64,000 bases of DNA from positions 2,723,640 through 2,787,639 of the forward strand of contig CM022669.1 in the NCBI GenBank assembly GCA_012295275.1, read 5' to 3'. Every line of letters starts with the position of its first letter. The stretch's first letter is position 1. The notes beneath the pieces were generated by a model. It saw nothing but the letters and a program-made list of their open reading frames with translations. It searched no databases and was not told the origin of the DNA. Source of the DNA: Chrysomallon squamiferum. Taxonomy: Eukaryota > Mollusca > Gastropoda > Neomphalida > Peltospiridae. Shown here piece after piece: positions 33,420 to 48,300 of this stretch. The translations under genes and the position numbers were made by a program.

Positions 33420-36400
33420 ATGGCGGAAGGCTCCGAAAATTCTGGATCTACCATGAAAATCACAGTCAAAACACCAAAAATAAAACATGATGTTGAAATT
33501 GGTACTAATGGCTCCGTGAAAGAGGTAGTATATATATTCATGATAAACAGTTAAATTTTAACTTTTTCATTTGATCTTTAGCAACAATAATGGATATTTC
33601 CGGGAGAGATAAAAAAAATTAAAAATATAATATAGCATGACGCGACATAAATTCTAATGTGATCGTTAAGTAAATCGGATTAATTGAAATTTTAATATTT
33701 TTTAAAAGAATGATTGCTTTTAAGAAATTGTTGACGATTACACAAAGAAAATAATATTTTTTTTTAATGGAATAACAGATCACATCACCTGATCATGACA
33801 TGTCAACTTAGGATCTTTTTAATTGTATCGTATAATCATAATACATATGGACTAATCTTTATCATCTATTGTCAGATGTTTCGATATTTTGTTTCCAATA
33901 TTTATGTGGAGATAGGTGGAACTTTTAGCATTCAACAATTTCAAATATTCAAGTTATTGCCAACTTTCCCTCTGTCAAATTTTACTAACATACTGCATAG
34001 TAACATATAAGTAGTAGCATTTTTAAAATATATATTCTGATACCAAACTTTTCAGTCGTTACGTACTGACAAAAAATAAAAACGAGTTAACCTTTGTATA
34101 TACTGTCATATTATTTATGTTTATTTTTATTAGCTTAAGACTAATTACATAATAGAAATCATACCTTCTCTTATTTTGGATAATCTTTATTGATTATTAA
34201 TACCACATTTGGAATCAAATATAGTAAAAAGAATTAAAGGTCTCTTATCTTTAAGAATATGCATAAATGAGAAGATGACAAATATATGTTGTTTTTGCAA
34301 AGAATTATATATATGTAAAACTCACACCTTACATATATTTAATTTTTTGCCAACAATCTCACAGTGAAGTAGTTTTCTTTTGAAATTCTATGCTATTCTG
34401 TTAGTATCTATTTTTCATAGATACCAAGAACAGCAGAGTACTTGAAATATATAATTTTTTCAAAAGAAAACTACTTTACTGTGAGATTTTAAACATAGTT
34501 ATTTACAGTCACTGTCACTTTTAGCATAAACTGAAATATATTCTGATAGATGGCTATTCACACTGGTAGTATTTTTGGACATGTTTCTTGCTAGTCAAAG
34601 TCTATTTTCATTATCGTATATGTTTAGTGAATACATAAAATGACACATCAGTAAAAAATCAATGTTTGGCCAAAAAACTTACATGTCCCTCTGATATCTA
34701 GGAGGTGCAGAGTTTAAAAACTGATGTCCTAAAACTTCTGATATTATTAATCCCAAACATTTCTTAGATAACGTAGTACAGTGAATAATTTTTTTTATAT
34801 AAAGAAATGTTTTATGGTTACCTGTTTCTACATCCTAGCACAGAATTTAATGTCAGCTATTTTTGTTTTGTTTTTAACACTAACAGTTCTCTTCCTGCAT
34901 CATTGAGAAATACATTAAAAATTTTAAAATAATTTTTTTTTTTTTTTCCTTTCTATTATTTATCTTTTTTTTTTTTTTTTTTTTTTATATATATCAGTTG
35001 AAAGAGAAAGTTGCTAATCTGTTTGGTGCGCAGATTGAACAATTGTGTTTGATATTCGCTGGCAAGATTTTGAAGGATCCCGATACACTGGCACAACACG
35101 GCATAAAAGATGGTCTTACTGTGCACTTAGTTATCAAATCAACAAATAAGGTAAATTAACTAGTTACATTTATCCTGATCAGTTTATATGTACATTTACA
35201 GCAGTTGATATTAAGCCATTCCTTTTAATGTTTAAAAATACAGAAACTGCCAGTGGAAATGCTTTCTTTTTTTGTCATTGTCCTTCTGTCATAATTTATT
35301 TTTATAAGATTAACTGGTCTATTTTAAATATTACTGAAAGATTATTTGTATATAGGTTAAGAACATAAATATATTGCATTACTGTTGTAATTTGTATAGA
35401 CTGTGTTTGTGTTGTATAATTTTATCTTAATTACTCTATCTATGAAACAAACAATTCAGGATGTGTAGATTAGATATAATAAAAGGAAATTAATACAATA
35501 ATACATGCACATTGCTTGTCCAGTTAAGCCGTTCTGAATCACACATTTATCATAACCCTCTCCCAACCCATTTTCCATTTATGTAAGAATAAATATGCAC
35601 CCATAATCATCATAACCTAACAAATTTTCTTCAAGCCTAGACTACATTTTAATACTGTACATTTTTTTTAATGTAATCTGTATGACATTTGTTTACACAG
35701 TTTTTATGTCTGTATATTGTTCTTGTATTATTATATTATCTAATTTACTGTATTGTATAGCTGTTATGTGTACAAAAGTTAAACATTTTAGTAAATTTTA
35801 GGGTTAATGTTTACATTTGGAATTTTCCAAACTTCTGCATTTTCCTCTCCACTGTTCCCCACAAATTTTCAGGATCAGGTACTGCAAAAAAATATGTTTG
35901 TTGTGAAAGTGATTAACTTCTTGAACCAGCTCCAACCTTATTCTATACTTTCCTAAGGAAATATATTCCTTGATGATTATATGTGGATAAAATTACAGAA
36001 GAAATTATTGGTAGTACCAAGGACAAATAGTAATGAAAATAATTTCCAATAATTCTGAATTTATGCAGTTAAAAATCTGGCTGAAAATCAAAAGTGAAAT
36101 TATAATACAGTGCATTGTCTGATCATAAAATATATATTAAATTAATGTAATTGTTTAATATATGTATATCAGACGCTTGAATCTACTCCGGGAACACCCT
36201 CCACTGATTCTTCTTCTTCTTCAAGGGTGAGTATCAGATTGAACACAGCATAGTATTGATTTCCTTTGAAATAATATAAATCTGTTAAGTATACAGTGTC
36301 ATCTTAAAATGAGTTGTTTAATTGTTCTTGTTTATGTGCTGTCCTTATATGTTAAAAAACCCATCTTAATATGTCAATGATGCTAATTATAGAATTTGTT

Positions 36401-36445
36401 TAAAATTTAATTGTTTTGTTTTTTATAATTATTTTTAAATTGTAA

Positions 36446-36479
<34 letters not shown>

Positions 36480-39400
36480 TACTGCATATGCATGTACACT
36501 ACAATATGCTTTTATCTACTTTCTCCAGCCTGCTACTGAACCTAATGCAGCACAACCAAATGTTGGTGCCTCACCGTTTGGACTGGGTGCTCTAGGAGGT
36601 TTAGCAGGAATGGGGAATTTAGGAATGGGGTCAGCAAACTTCATGGAGATGCAACAACGTATGCAGCAAGAGGTAATTCTTTCTTGCGTGAATCCCTCCC
36701 CCAAATAACATTGTAGTGTGGATTATTGTATTAAGACTAAAATTTTCAAGCAGTGAATATTTTTTAAATTTAAAATTAGGTACCAGCAAGCAAATTTGTT
36801 CTGACTTTAATTTCATGTAATATGCAAGACCATTAGCACAAACTGAAAGCTGTAGCAAAAAGAAACAAAACACTCCAAAAATTATGACTATTTCCAGTGG
36901 TTCAAAAGATATGTGCAATTGGTTCAACAGGTTATTTGGTCCGTTTTCAACCATATTTTGGAGTGCTAGGACCAACTTGTTAAATGAGCTCAATTTGTTT
37001 TCAGACCTGTATGTTTGTATGTGTGTCACAATAACAGGCCAAAATCTTCCAAATGACATGCAGCAGAATGCTCATAAAATGACTAAAAGTGCAAAAAGAC
37101 ACTGTGGGTTCAGTTTTGGTCTTGTGAACAGTTTGTCAAGATCTTTCAAATGACATACTTGAATCAAACATTTGTAATAAATAATCTTTTTTGTTTTTTT
37201 TCTCCAGCCAAACCCATAAAAAAAAATTACCTTTTCAATTTGAATTAAAAATGTGAGTCAGTGCACCGTTCAATCAACAGCAACCATGAATTTTCTGGCC
37301 CTGTAAGCCCCAAAACTGAGAAAACAAGTCAGGGTAGTTTCAGCAAGAATTAATTAGAATTTAACAATTATTTGTTGTTGTTTATAGTTTAAAGAGCAGC
37401 TGATCTGCCATTGCTGCAGTCATTGAAAGAATTATTATTATTATTATTTTTATTTGATTTTTTTAATTTATAGCTTAACATATGTTTGAACTGTAGATGC
37501 ATTTATTTTAGAGTCGTATTGCATTTCAAGGTAGTTAAAGGACTCATGGGTGGCCATTTAAAAGAAAATCAACAAAGAACCATAATTGATATGGGTCAAA
37601 CACCTTTATATAGAAGAGCACAACTTTATTTATATAAGCAACTTGAATTTTCACTCTGTTAAATAATTAGTAGTAGTAAGGTAAGATGCATATAAATGTT
37701 ACTTGAAAGGACAACAAGCATTTGATGTTTAACTATAATCCTCTGCAATACATAAACTCAGTTAATCCTTAGCGTCTAGTCCTGAAAGGTGTTGCAAGTA
37801 TTAATTAAGGGCATAAAATGTATGGCATCATGAGACTAGGGCCAATTAAAGACACAGATGTGATAAGCCTGTCATTTGAAGCAGATGTAAAATACTTTTC
37901 TTAGCTTTGTACTTGCTGTGATTTGACAGCAAACATAAGTTACCTATCATCTGACCATTGTTTTTCTCAGAGCTTATCAACAAGCAAAAACAATCTAAGT
38001 TTTAAAACTGATCCATTTATGATTTTATGATATAAAAAAAAAAGTGATTAGTTTTTTTTATTCAGCATTCCATCAATACCTCTAAATTCATAGTTCTTTT
38101 ATGTAGTATAGTTTGTTAGGTTTACAATTCTTAATATGCACTGTATCACAAACATTTTGAAAGCAAAATAATTGACTGTTTTAGAACAGAAGATAGTAAT
38201 CAGCAAAACACAATGTTAAATTATTTATTTCAGAATGTACTCATATTATATTCAGTAGAAGTCATAACATATAATAAAATAAGCATCCTACAAAAATATA
38301 ATCAACATAGAAATATAATCATTTCAACTAGCACCAGTTCTTTTTTGTTGCACATAAAATCTGTGGCAGTTTGGGCTGGGAGTAACCATTTATGGTAGTT
38401 TTGCTACACAAGTGCTGTAATGTATACACTAAAATTAGGAACATTGAAGAAAAACATACAGCCAACAAGTTATTAAAAATATAAACAACATATAAATATC
38501 ATTTTAAACAGTGCCAGACCTTTCTAGTTGTACATAAAATCAACTTTCAAATACGGAGTGTGTCTACTTCAAAGAAGGTACATGGTAATGTTGCACATTG
38601 TTTGAAAGGTAATTGAATGAGCTTTCATTTGATCCCATGAATGTAGGTTTTATTTTCAGCCAGTTTTTTTAAAAACTGGTTTGAATGCAAGAAAAAGTAC
38701 ATTTTTAATATAAACCACTGCCAGCAGTGACATGCATGCTGTTAGAAAGATTGAACTTTGACCCTCCTAGCTGTACCAAAAGTAACATTGAAGCCATTTT
38801 CATGTAGACAAGCCAGGCGTTTGTAGATCGATACTGTTTTAGGACTTTTTACTCCACGCTGTTAATTGCTGACCATGGGCCCCAAAGTGCATTTACCCCC
38901 CACTGTGTTTGACACTCTTGTACAAAGGACTGGTTTACTAACACATAATAAAAACAACATCACCATTTAAAAGAACTCATAATGATCTTCATTTCCATGT
39001 ATTTGTTTTATAGAAGGGATATGGAAGTGGAGAAAATCAGAACTTATAACAGTTTGACCAATTATATTCCATGTATACATTTTGTTTTTTTATATAAACT
39101 AACTGATTGTGTAAATTGCAAAACAATATAATATTATTTTATACTAACCATAATAACAAAATAGATGTTATTTCTTCTCGTTTTCATTGACATCAAATGC
39201 ATTAAAACAGTAATGTTCCTTAAATAATATAACCCAGTTTTGTTAATTTATATTTCAGTAATTAAATCAAAAAGGAAAATAATACCAGATAGTTGAGAAA
39301 AAGGGACTGATGAATATTTATATCTTTAATGGTTATCCCTTTCTCTGTCTTTGGATATTAGAGTACTTGACAAAATGTTGTTTAATTATGTCTAGAAAAT

Positions 39401-42400
39401 GTATTTTTGTGTTGCTCAGTATTGCTGGTTGCCAAAGCATTATTGTTCAAGAATAAAAAATCCATACATGCCAAATAATATATTTAATTTACTGAGAATG
39501 TTGATATGCTCATTCAGATGTTGAATAATCCGGACATGCTACGTCAAATGATGGAAAACCCATTCGTTAATCAGCTGATGTCAAATCCAGATGTTATGAG
39601 ACAGCTAATAACAAACAACCCACAGATGAGGGAACTCATGGAGGTGATATTAGTGTTTTATTTATTTCTATTTTTAAATACTACTAGCACATAAAATGAA
39701 TCTTGAAAGAACAGATAATAATTGTTTTAGTAATGTGCATTTTACATCGCAGCTTAGTAAACAGAATGTTTGAACATACAAACATATCAAAAATACAGAT
39801 ATAGAACAAACGTGTTCAGTTTATTTAAATAATGTATTTTATTTTTGACGTTTTACTGTTTTTAATCTTTTGTTATTATTTTTGTTTCTTTCTATGCTTG
39901 AACACCAAAAAAATGTGCAAATTTTATGATTTATTAGAGAAAAATACTTCTCTGAATTAATAAACTTTAGATAATTTAATTTACTTTCAAGTTTAAATTT
40001 CTTTTCTGTCAAAATGCTTATTGTTGATGTAAACTACAGCAGATATGCAATGAAATGCTGTTTATTTCTTTATGTTTAAATTAAGTGGTGAAACAAAAGT
40101 TTAAATTTTATTTTTTAGCGCAATCCTGAAATAACACATATGTTGAATAATCCAGAACTAATGAGACAGGTAAGCTTCTTAGGTATTGTTTTTACTTTAG
40201 ACAAAATTGTGTATGCTTCTTTCTGTCCAGGTTTGTGCAAGTCTGCTTGGCTTGTGAACAGCTTGGGAAACTGTTCTTCATTAATTTGTGAAAATGTGAT
40301 GGTAAAATTACATGCCTATGATTTAAATATTATGATTATATGGTCATAATTTAGTTGTATTTATTTTATATAAATATTACCTTGTATTGTTTTCAGGTTT
40401 TTCTTGAGCTTGTAAATATTTTGATAAAACACCTAAAAATACCCATAATATATTATAATTAAGTATATACATATGTTGCAGACAATGGAACTTGCTCGCA
40501 ATCCTTCTATGTTACAAGAATTGATGAGAACACAGGACCGTGCCATGAGCAACCTTGAGGTAGGATTTTGTTTTAACAGATAATTTTGTGATTTGTGATT
40601 TTAGAGGTGGTTAATATTATTTAAGCAAATGTATCCGTAGATAATTTTGTTTACTAAGTGGTCACTGAGTGTCATACTATTTTTTATGTAGAGCATACCT
40701 GGTGGTTTCAATGCCTTGCAGAGAATGTATCATGATATTCAGGAGCCCATGATGAATGCAGCACAAGAAGGATTTGGGAACAATCCCTTCTCTGGCCTAG
40801 TAAATAATGGTAAGTAGTTCATGTATATTGAGAAATTTGCTTTGTTTTTGATAAAGACTGAAAAATCAGTGATATATTGCTTTATTACTACTTGTTTTTT
40901 TTTCTCTCTTTCATATTTACTTATTTGTTTATGTAGTTAAAACATATATTAGTAGAGTGAAATAAAATAAAAATGAATAAATCATTAGTAAGATTTAGTT
41001 TTAAACAAATTAAATAGTTTACTACTTTATCTTATTCCTGTGGGGGGGGGGGGAATTAATGTGCATTAAAGCCTGAAAAAATACAAAATTATCCCATAGC
41101 TAACTTAAAATTAAAATTGATGATTGATCACATTTTTCTTTGTTGAATTATTCTTTGATACACTGATAACCATAGATGTTACTAATTGATATGATGTACC
41201 TTATTAAGTAGTAACATAGATTAAACAATATTCAGGTAATGCTGAAGCTCAACAAGGTCGGGAGAATACTGATCCTCTTCCCAACCCATGGGCACCTCCT
41301 TCCTCAGGTAGAACATCATCTAGTGGTTCTACTAATACAGGGACATCAGCTGCAGGCAGCACAGTGCCAGATGCCAGTCAGTTTAATGCTGCCAGTGGAC
41401 CATTTGGTAATTTAAAAATTGTTTTGTTTGGGATTAACTTGCTTAATGACTTTTCACCAGTGGAAATATTCAAATTATTTTTACTTGGTATTTAGTTAAC
41501 AAAAACACAACTTCAAAGCCTTTGTGAGGTATATGTATAATTTAAAGAAGAGAAAACATGGCTGTATTCATTATTGATCAGTTATGTTCATCACAAAATA
41601 GTGCATAAAAATTAAAACAAAATGTTTAATAAATGAACAATTTTCATTCTTTTTTTTATTTTTTGATAATTAAATATTACATTGAAGATGTAAAAATGTT
41701 TATGTGTTTGAACATGTAAGATGAAGAACTTGTTTACTGGCTGTTTCAGGCATGTTTAACAGTCCTGGCATGCAGAGTTTGATGACACAAATGATGAACA
41801 ATCCACAACTGATGAGCAACATGTTGCAGGCACCATACATGCAATCAATGTTACAGTCACTCAGTGCGAACCCAGAACTTGCTCAGCAGGTATGTTATTT
41901 TAAATTATAAAAACTAAAGTTTATTTTAATATATTTTTCTATTTCCAAAAGCTTTATAAAACTATAAATTATAAATATATGCTTTTTATAACATTTCACA
42001 TTCTTATGTAAAAAATAATGTATAGGTTTTGATATTGATATTGATATAGCATATTCTAAAATATTTTTCTGAAATTAAATAGTAAATCTGTGTGGGTTTT
42101 TTTAAATTTATTTACTTTTTAACTATTGCTGAAATATATTTTTATTCATTCAGACTCTTGGAAGTAATCCGATATTTCAAGGTAACCCACAACTACAAGA
42201 ACACTTCAGACAGTATCTACCACAGCTAATGTCCCAGGTTTGTTTTTGCAGTGATAAATTATGACTAAAAAGTAAAACTAAGTCAATGAATTGACAATAA
42301 ATTATATTTAGTCAGAACATTACCATGCAAGATTAAACCATTCCTACATAATACTAAATGTTCAGACGTAAATATAAAATATTTTATCTGTGACAGACAT

Positions 42401-45038
42401 TTCTCTGATTTAACTTTCATTGTTTGCTTTGTTTCAGTTGATGTTATAATAAAAGATTGTAAAGCAGATACTTTCTGCAAGTATATTAAGAGTGAATATG
42501 TTCCCAGTAAAGATGTTAATACAATACATTATGTTCATTGTTTCTAATTTTTCTAATTACTTTATCAGATGCAGGATCCAAGAATGCAGTCAATGATAAC
42601 TAATCCCCGTGCATTGCAGGCTGTTATGCAGATTCAACAGGGACTACAACAACTGCAGTCAGAAGCACCTGATGCATTCCCAGGGTTAGTACTTTGATCC
42701 TAGATAAAACAAATTTTACATTTAACTGTTGTTATTATTTCATTCATCAATCTGTTTGTCCATCTGTTCCAAATACAAATTGTGATTAATATTAACAGTT
42801 ATTTCTGTCCATTTATGACTGAAAGTTAAAGCAGAATAATTTCTTTTTGATGTTTAAAAGTTGTTAGTATTTTTCTTTTTACGGGACACTTAAGTAGAAA
42901 AATGACAAAAATTTGAAGAAAAAAAAGAAAATAGTTTTTGAGATTTTGACATGACCATTTACAAAAATTATTCAGGTTTCTCTTCATACAAGTTAAAAGT
43001 CCAAATAAATTTAATTATGTCCTAAAAAATGCATTTTGTGAGTTGTCTATCACTGAAATTTACACATTTTAGTCAAGTTATGCATTTATTTCTGGGTTTT
43101 ATTTTTGATGCTTGTTTCTCAAAACCTCCCTGAAATTCAAAATTCTACATACCGTTGGAAAGCCCTATTTTCTCAGAGCATTATGGGAACAAGTTTCCAA
43201 AAATAGATACAAACTCCATCGAAACACTCCTTCATTTAGTGCACCACTGAGAATATGAGAGAAAGAATTACGATGGAGTCACTCATGGATTGGTCATGAC
43301 TTTCATATCACATGACTTGTCGCATTCTGATTGGTTATCAGCATTATGTCCAGTAACATTGTTTACATCTGTTCATTGAATTTATTTTGCTCTGAGCCTA
43401 TTGTATCAATTTTAATTTTTAAAAATCATGAAGAAGTATTGTGGAAAGAAAACCAGCATAAATTTGGGAAGTGGAAACTATCTTGCAAATAACAGTTTTA
43501 ATCTGCATGAGAAAAAGTGCAGAAAACACTAGAGACTGCCGAAACGAGAGAGGCCATTGAAGAAATTGAATCAATGGTTCTGGGGATCAGCATGCACCAG
43601 AACCTTCCCGATCAAGTTCCAAAAGAAAACTGGATGTATTTTGGAAATCGATGATGAAGATGAAGATCATCATCCATTTGTTATTGATGACAGCTGTCTT
43701 CTTGTGAATTTTAATTGTAAATATATTATTATAAGTTTCAAGGACAAATGAGAACTTTTGCACTACACATAATATAACAATAAGGTGCATGAAAAAAAGA
43801 AGTTTTTTTAGATAAATGTTTCAGGTTTTCTTTAGAAGGAAATATATATACTCAATTATCATAATAATTATGCATAAGATCACCCCAGTAGTTAGAATAA
43901 GTGGAAATATAAATCTTTATTTGCTGTTTTATATTATTTTGTTTTTCGTTCTTTTCTAAATGTTTGTGAAGGTGCTGCATTAAAACTATTTGCGCTAGAG
44001 ATCCCAAATTTGGAATATATATTTTTAGAAACAAACACTAGAAAGTGACAGAAAGAAAATGTTGAAAAATTTTTCCATTCTTTTCATATAACCTTTATAA
44101 TGTGTCAAGTACAAAAAAAATGTATTACTTTAAAAAAAAGAAGAAAAAAAGTCTTTTGAACTTGTAGAACAAAAGATATTAAAAAAATCTTTTTTTCTGA
44201 ATGTTTTTCCTATAGGTTAGTAGTTCCTCCAGGAGTTGGTACACCATCTACAACTGCTCCTGCTGCAGCTACATCCACCACCACCACACCAACAGTTTCA
44301 GCTACAAACACTACCTCAACAAATACAACAGCAACTGCAACTACAAATTCAGCATCTAACTCAAATAATCCTGAACAGTTTAACAACTTAATGGCACAGA
44401 TGATGCAAATGATGGTTGGAGGAACAGTAGTAAGTAACTTTATTAGTTTGATGTATTGAAATACTCCGTTTGCACACACCTGCTTACCAAACCATTTCAC
44501 ATACTGGCACTTTCCAAGCAAATGATTTATCAAAATCTTAATTATGTTGGGGTTTTTTGTTTATGGGAATATTGTATATAAAAGCTTATGGTTCAGTTTC
44601 ATTAATTCTGATAAATTTCTTTTAAAAGCACCACTGAATTTATTTCTGTTTGTTTCAGAATCAACCTCCAGAGCAAAGATTTGCTTCACAGCTAGAACAG
44701 TTATCATCGATGGGTTTTATTGATAGAGAAGCAAATATCAGAGGTGAGTTCCTACAGCATGTTAATTTACCAAATATCTGAGTAGGCTTCTTTTAATTTT
44801 GTTATTAATAATGTTTGAAGGAATAATTTAAAGCACACTAATATATGTAGCTCCAGTGTTTCAAAACATTAACATTTAAAAACGCAATTGTTTTGGGTTT
44901 TTTTCAGAATTGTTCTTGCAGATTTTGTGTGTATGCTTAGTTTTTGAAATAAATCTTCTAAAAATATATTTTTCAGCTCTTACAGCCACGATGGGTGATG
45001 TGAATGCTGCTATCGATAGATTACTACAGCAAAGATGA
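33420..45038 (+). CDS. UBQLN: ubiquilin (UBL-STI1-UBA proteasome shuttle)
   Basis: Fifteen coding exons: 33420-33524, 34998-35150, 36173-36226, 36529-36672, 39518-39643, 40119-40169, 40482-40559, 40692-40809, 41236-41406, 41750-41889, 42154-42237, 42569-42684, 44216-44429, 44659-44743 and 44977-45038. All have GT-AG ends and matching phases, giving 566 aa (human UBQLN1 is 589). Residues about 11-86 are the ubiquitin-like domain ([29 protein letters not shown]). STI1-like Met/Asn/Pro repeats follow ([50 protein letters not shown], and a second set near 380-470). A Thr/Ser-rich linker precedes the UBA domain (about 522-565, [25 protein letters not shown]). It ferries ubiquitylated and misfolded clients to the proteasome through UBL and UBA. 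No PXX repeat as in UBQLN2. Introns 1, 4 and 12 are long and repeat-bearing. Confidence 0.97.
34355..34488. repeat. 134-bp foldback in ubiquilin intron 1
   Basis: Outer arms 34355-34385 and 34458-34488 (AATCTCACAGTGAAGTAGTT against its complement) match at 30 of 31 positions. Inner arms around GTATCTATTTTTCATAGATAC extend the pairing almost to the centre, with a few mismatches. It could be a tiny MITE or a transcribed hairpin. Confidence 0.8.
35530..35870. repeat. dispersed repeat in ubiquilin intron 2
   Basis: Diverged copy of the repeat at 13980-14310 (see there). Confidence 0.4.
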
Positions 45039-45377
45039 TGAATTTGCTGACAGAGAATACTGTGTTCACGTGAATGATTTATTTCCTGTTTGTTGATGTA
45101 CTGTAGACATATTTGTGATTGTTCTTGTGCTTTGTGGTCATCATCAGCTTCTTCCACAGTTATTAAAAAAAAACAGAGGGTGGAAAGAAAAGAGAAGATT
45201 ATTAACAGACTGCATCTGGATGTTTGAGATAGGTTAATGACAAATCAAAATAATGTCAGAGACTGTGAAAGCGTCTTTGGTATATTATATTATCTTTAAT
45301 TATATTTGTGGCAGTTTATATATGTTTCCATCATACAAGTCTTTTCATTCTAGTAAATAAGACCTAAATTTCTCAAA

Positions 45378-45383
45378 AATAAA
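45378..45383 (+). terminator. probable ubiquilin polyadenylation signal
   Basis: AATAAA about 340 bp after the stop, followed by TTTTGTTTT. Later AATAAA sites up to 47 kb could give longer 3' UTRs. Confidence 0.45.
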
Positions 45384-48300
45384 ACATTTTGTTTTCAGTT
45401 CTTAGTTCTTATTTAAGGGACAACTTACAAAGTATGTATGTATAAAAATCTAGAATTTGAAAAAAATATATTATATATGTCCTCTTGTAGTTTTCTACTA
45501 TTGTTAACCATAAACAGACATATATTCATAAATGGAAAGTTATTCAATCAAAAAGCTTTATTTCAATTTAAATGACAAAGTTAAATATACATCCTGACTC
45601 AGATAGAGATGTGCATCACAAACATTATTAACCTTGAAATGTAGAAATGTTAGGGGTTTAATTTATAGTCATACATAACAGTAATTTTCTCAACATGTAA
45701 CAGTATTTAGCAAAATATATATTAATAGTGGATTTAAATACTAAATACTGATGCATATTTCAGTTTCTCTCATTCAAGAAGTGGCTATTGTCTCATTTGT
45801 TACATCTAAATTCTCCTGTAACTTTTTATGCATGCATACTTTATGAGGTGTTGCCACCCAGTTTTGATATATTTTTGTTAAAATGATAATTTGTAACAGA
45901 TAGTGATGAAAAATATTTGTCATTGACCACTACTGATAAGTTTGACTCTTACTGAAACTTATATTGGATCACTTCCACAAGATTACTTATATATACCAGA
46001 AATTAGAACATAAAAATTAATAAATGGGTTTGGGGAAATTTTTAAACTCGCAAATATTTATCTTTAGGTTTGGGTTTACATTACATTTTTGTTCATTATT
46101 TCATTGTTGCATTATGAACCCGGTTTTTAATAAATATTTTGTTCTCTAACCTTGTGATGTGTAAAATAAAAGATTTATTATTTTTAAGTTATTTATGTAA
46201 TTTAAGAATAGTAACATTTATTTTATTGTTTGAAAAAAAGACCACCAGTTTGATACAAATATTACTAAAAGGTACTTTAAAAATATGTTCCAGAAAGGTG
46301 ATAAACTGCAGTTTCATAAACAGAAATATATATTTTTATTTATTTTTTTTTAATGTAATCTGTTTGGGTTTCTTTTCATTTGATTTTTTTTTTTTTTTTT
46401 TTTTAACAAAGTTTTAATGCAGATCAGCAATACCTTACCTGAAATCATTAGGAAAAGATCAGTTTGGAAATGGAAATTTTATGAAAATAATTAGCTAAAT
46501 CAAAGAAAGTGTTAAAATAAACTTAGGTACAATGTTCACTCCAGTGTACATAATATACAAATAAATCTTTATTAGGAATATATACATATGATAATTTTTA
46601 GCAGAAAAATGTGTTTCTGATTTTTGGATTTTGGATAAGGGATTGTTGAACTGTATAATATATTGCCTACATAGTTAATTTTTATTATAATTATTATATA
46701 TAAACATTTTGCTTCTTTCCATTTTTCCTAAAATGAGACATTTAAACTGATTTTACATGATAATTGTATTAATAATTATTTCATCTTTAAAGCTTTTTCC
46801 AAGTATGCCTCATTTCCAAAGTAAAGAATTTAGACTCGGAGTGGAAAACATTGTATTGAATATAGTCATAAATGTAGTTTGGGAGATCAAAACCTGACAA
46901 AAACAGCAGTTTGGAAGAATACTATCAGCTGATAGCATATGTTAATATATCTGAGAATGGGACAGAAAATGTTAAGCCACAAACAGCCTACTGTCAACAG
47001 GAGGATATATTAGATTTTATTGTTTGCCTTTTGTAACCATTGGTGACTGCCTAGCACACCATGGCTTCAGATAAAAACTTTAAACGTTACGTTCACTATA
47101 TTTTCTGTTATCAGACTAAAATACATATATAAAAGTAAAATAATTTAAAATTAGATATAAGCTTTAAGCTCTTTCATGCATTTTGTGAAGTTGTATTTAT
47201 AAATTGTTTTATGTATTTCATGCCAGAAACATTATGTTTTGAGAAATTAAAAGATTTATGGGATTATTTTCTTTTTTGTTCGAATTCATTTACTCTGCAC
47301 ATTTCTTAATAATTACTATTTATTTTTTTAATTAATTATCTTTCTTATTTTTGGACTTTTTTGTATTATATGTATACATATATTCTGTGTATAGGTATAC
47401 TGTTCCATTGAATCAGGAGAGGTACATTTAGTGTGAAGGTGAAATTAGTAACTTGTTTTTAATTAATTTATAAAACTGGTAATGTGATTGTTTATTTGTT
47501 AATCATATAAAATAGAACAGCAAGCCAGTATAAAAAGTCCATCATTCTGAAAGATGTAAACACTTTACACTAATTTATTTCACTTGAGATGAAACATAAA
47601 TAAGAAAGTGATTAGATTATTTTCAAATTTGGTAATTTCATCAATCTGTGGATTTTTTTCATTCAGAATGAGTTATACACTCCTTGGGTTGCTTATTTTT
47701 ACTGGCTTTATTATTAACAAAGATTAGTAACAACTAATTAATCATATTGTTTTTCTTAATTTTTTGGCAAATTATTCCACAATGGAAAACTTTTAACATG
47801 CAGACAACCAAAAACATGTATTTTTTAAAAGTAAATAGTACTAATTAAATCATATTGCAAATCTGTGACATCTTACTGATTAAAGTGCAGTTTCTAAAAG
47901 AAAAATCAAGTTGTAAATAATTTAAATATGTTAATAGGGTTGCAGTTGATAATCATTCATTACTTCGTTGTTATATTTTTAAAACTATTGTTTTGATGCT
48001 TTGAGATGGTCAAGGTTCTGATTATTGTTTTTAGCTTTTCTACCTCTCTTAATGAAATTATTCTTGTCTCATTTTTGCTAATTAAAACATCCTAATTGTT
48101 TCTCATATTAAACATAAATCCTGCTTGTTTCTTGTGGTAAAAACCTGTTCTGCTTGTTTTTCTTAATCAAATCTAATTTTTGTTCGGTTATTAAAATATA
48201 TCCTGCTGATTTATCTAACTAAAAGCAATCTTACTTGTTTTGTTTATTAGTTACTTATTTTTTTTCATTTTTAAACCATCCTGTTTTATTAAAATCTGCC

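Noticed and set aside
43421..43751. Open frames in ubiquilin intron 12 ([19 protein letters not shown])
   Set aside because: Interrupted by a stop near 43530 and with no recognised family; likely a repeat-derived remnant.
44210..44533. Minus-strand 107-aa Val-rich frame
   Set aside because: Antisense to the Thr/Ser-rich ubiquilin exon 13.
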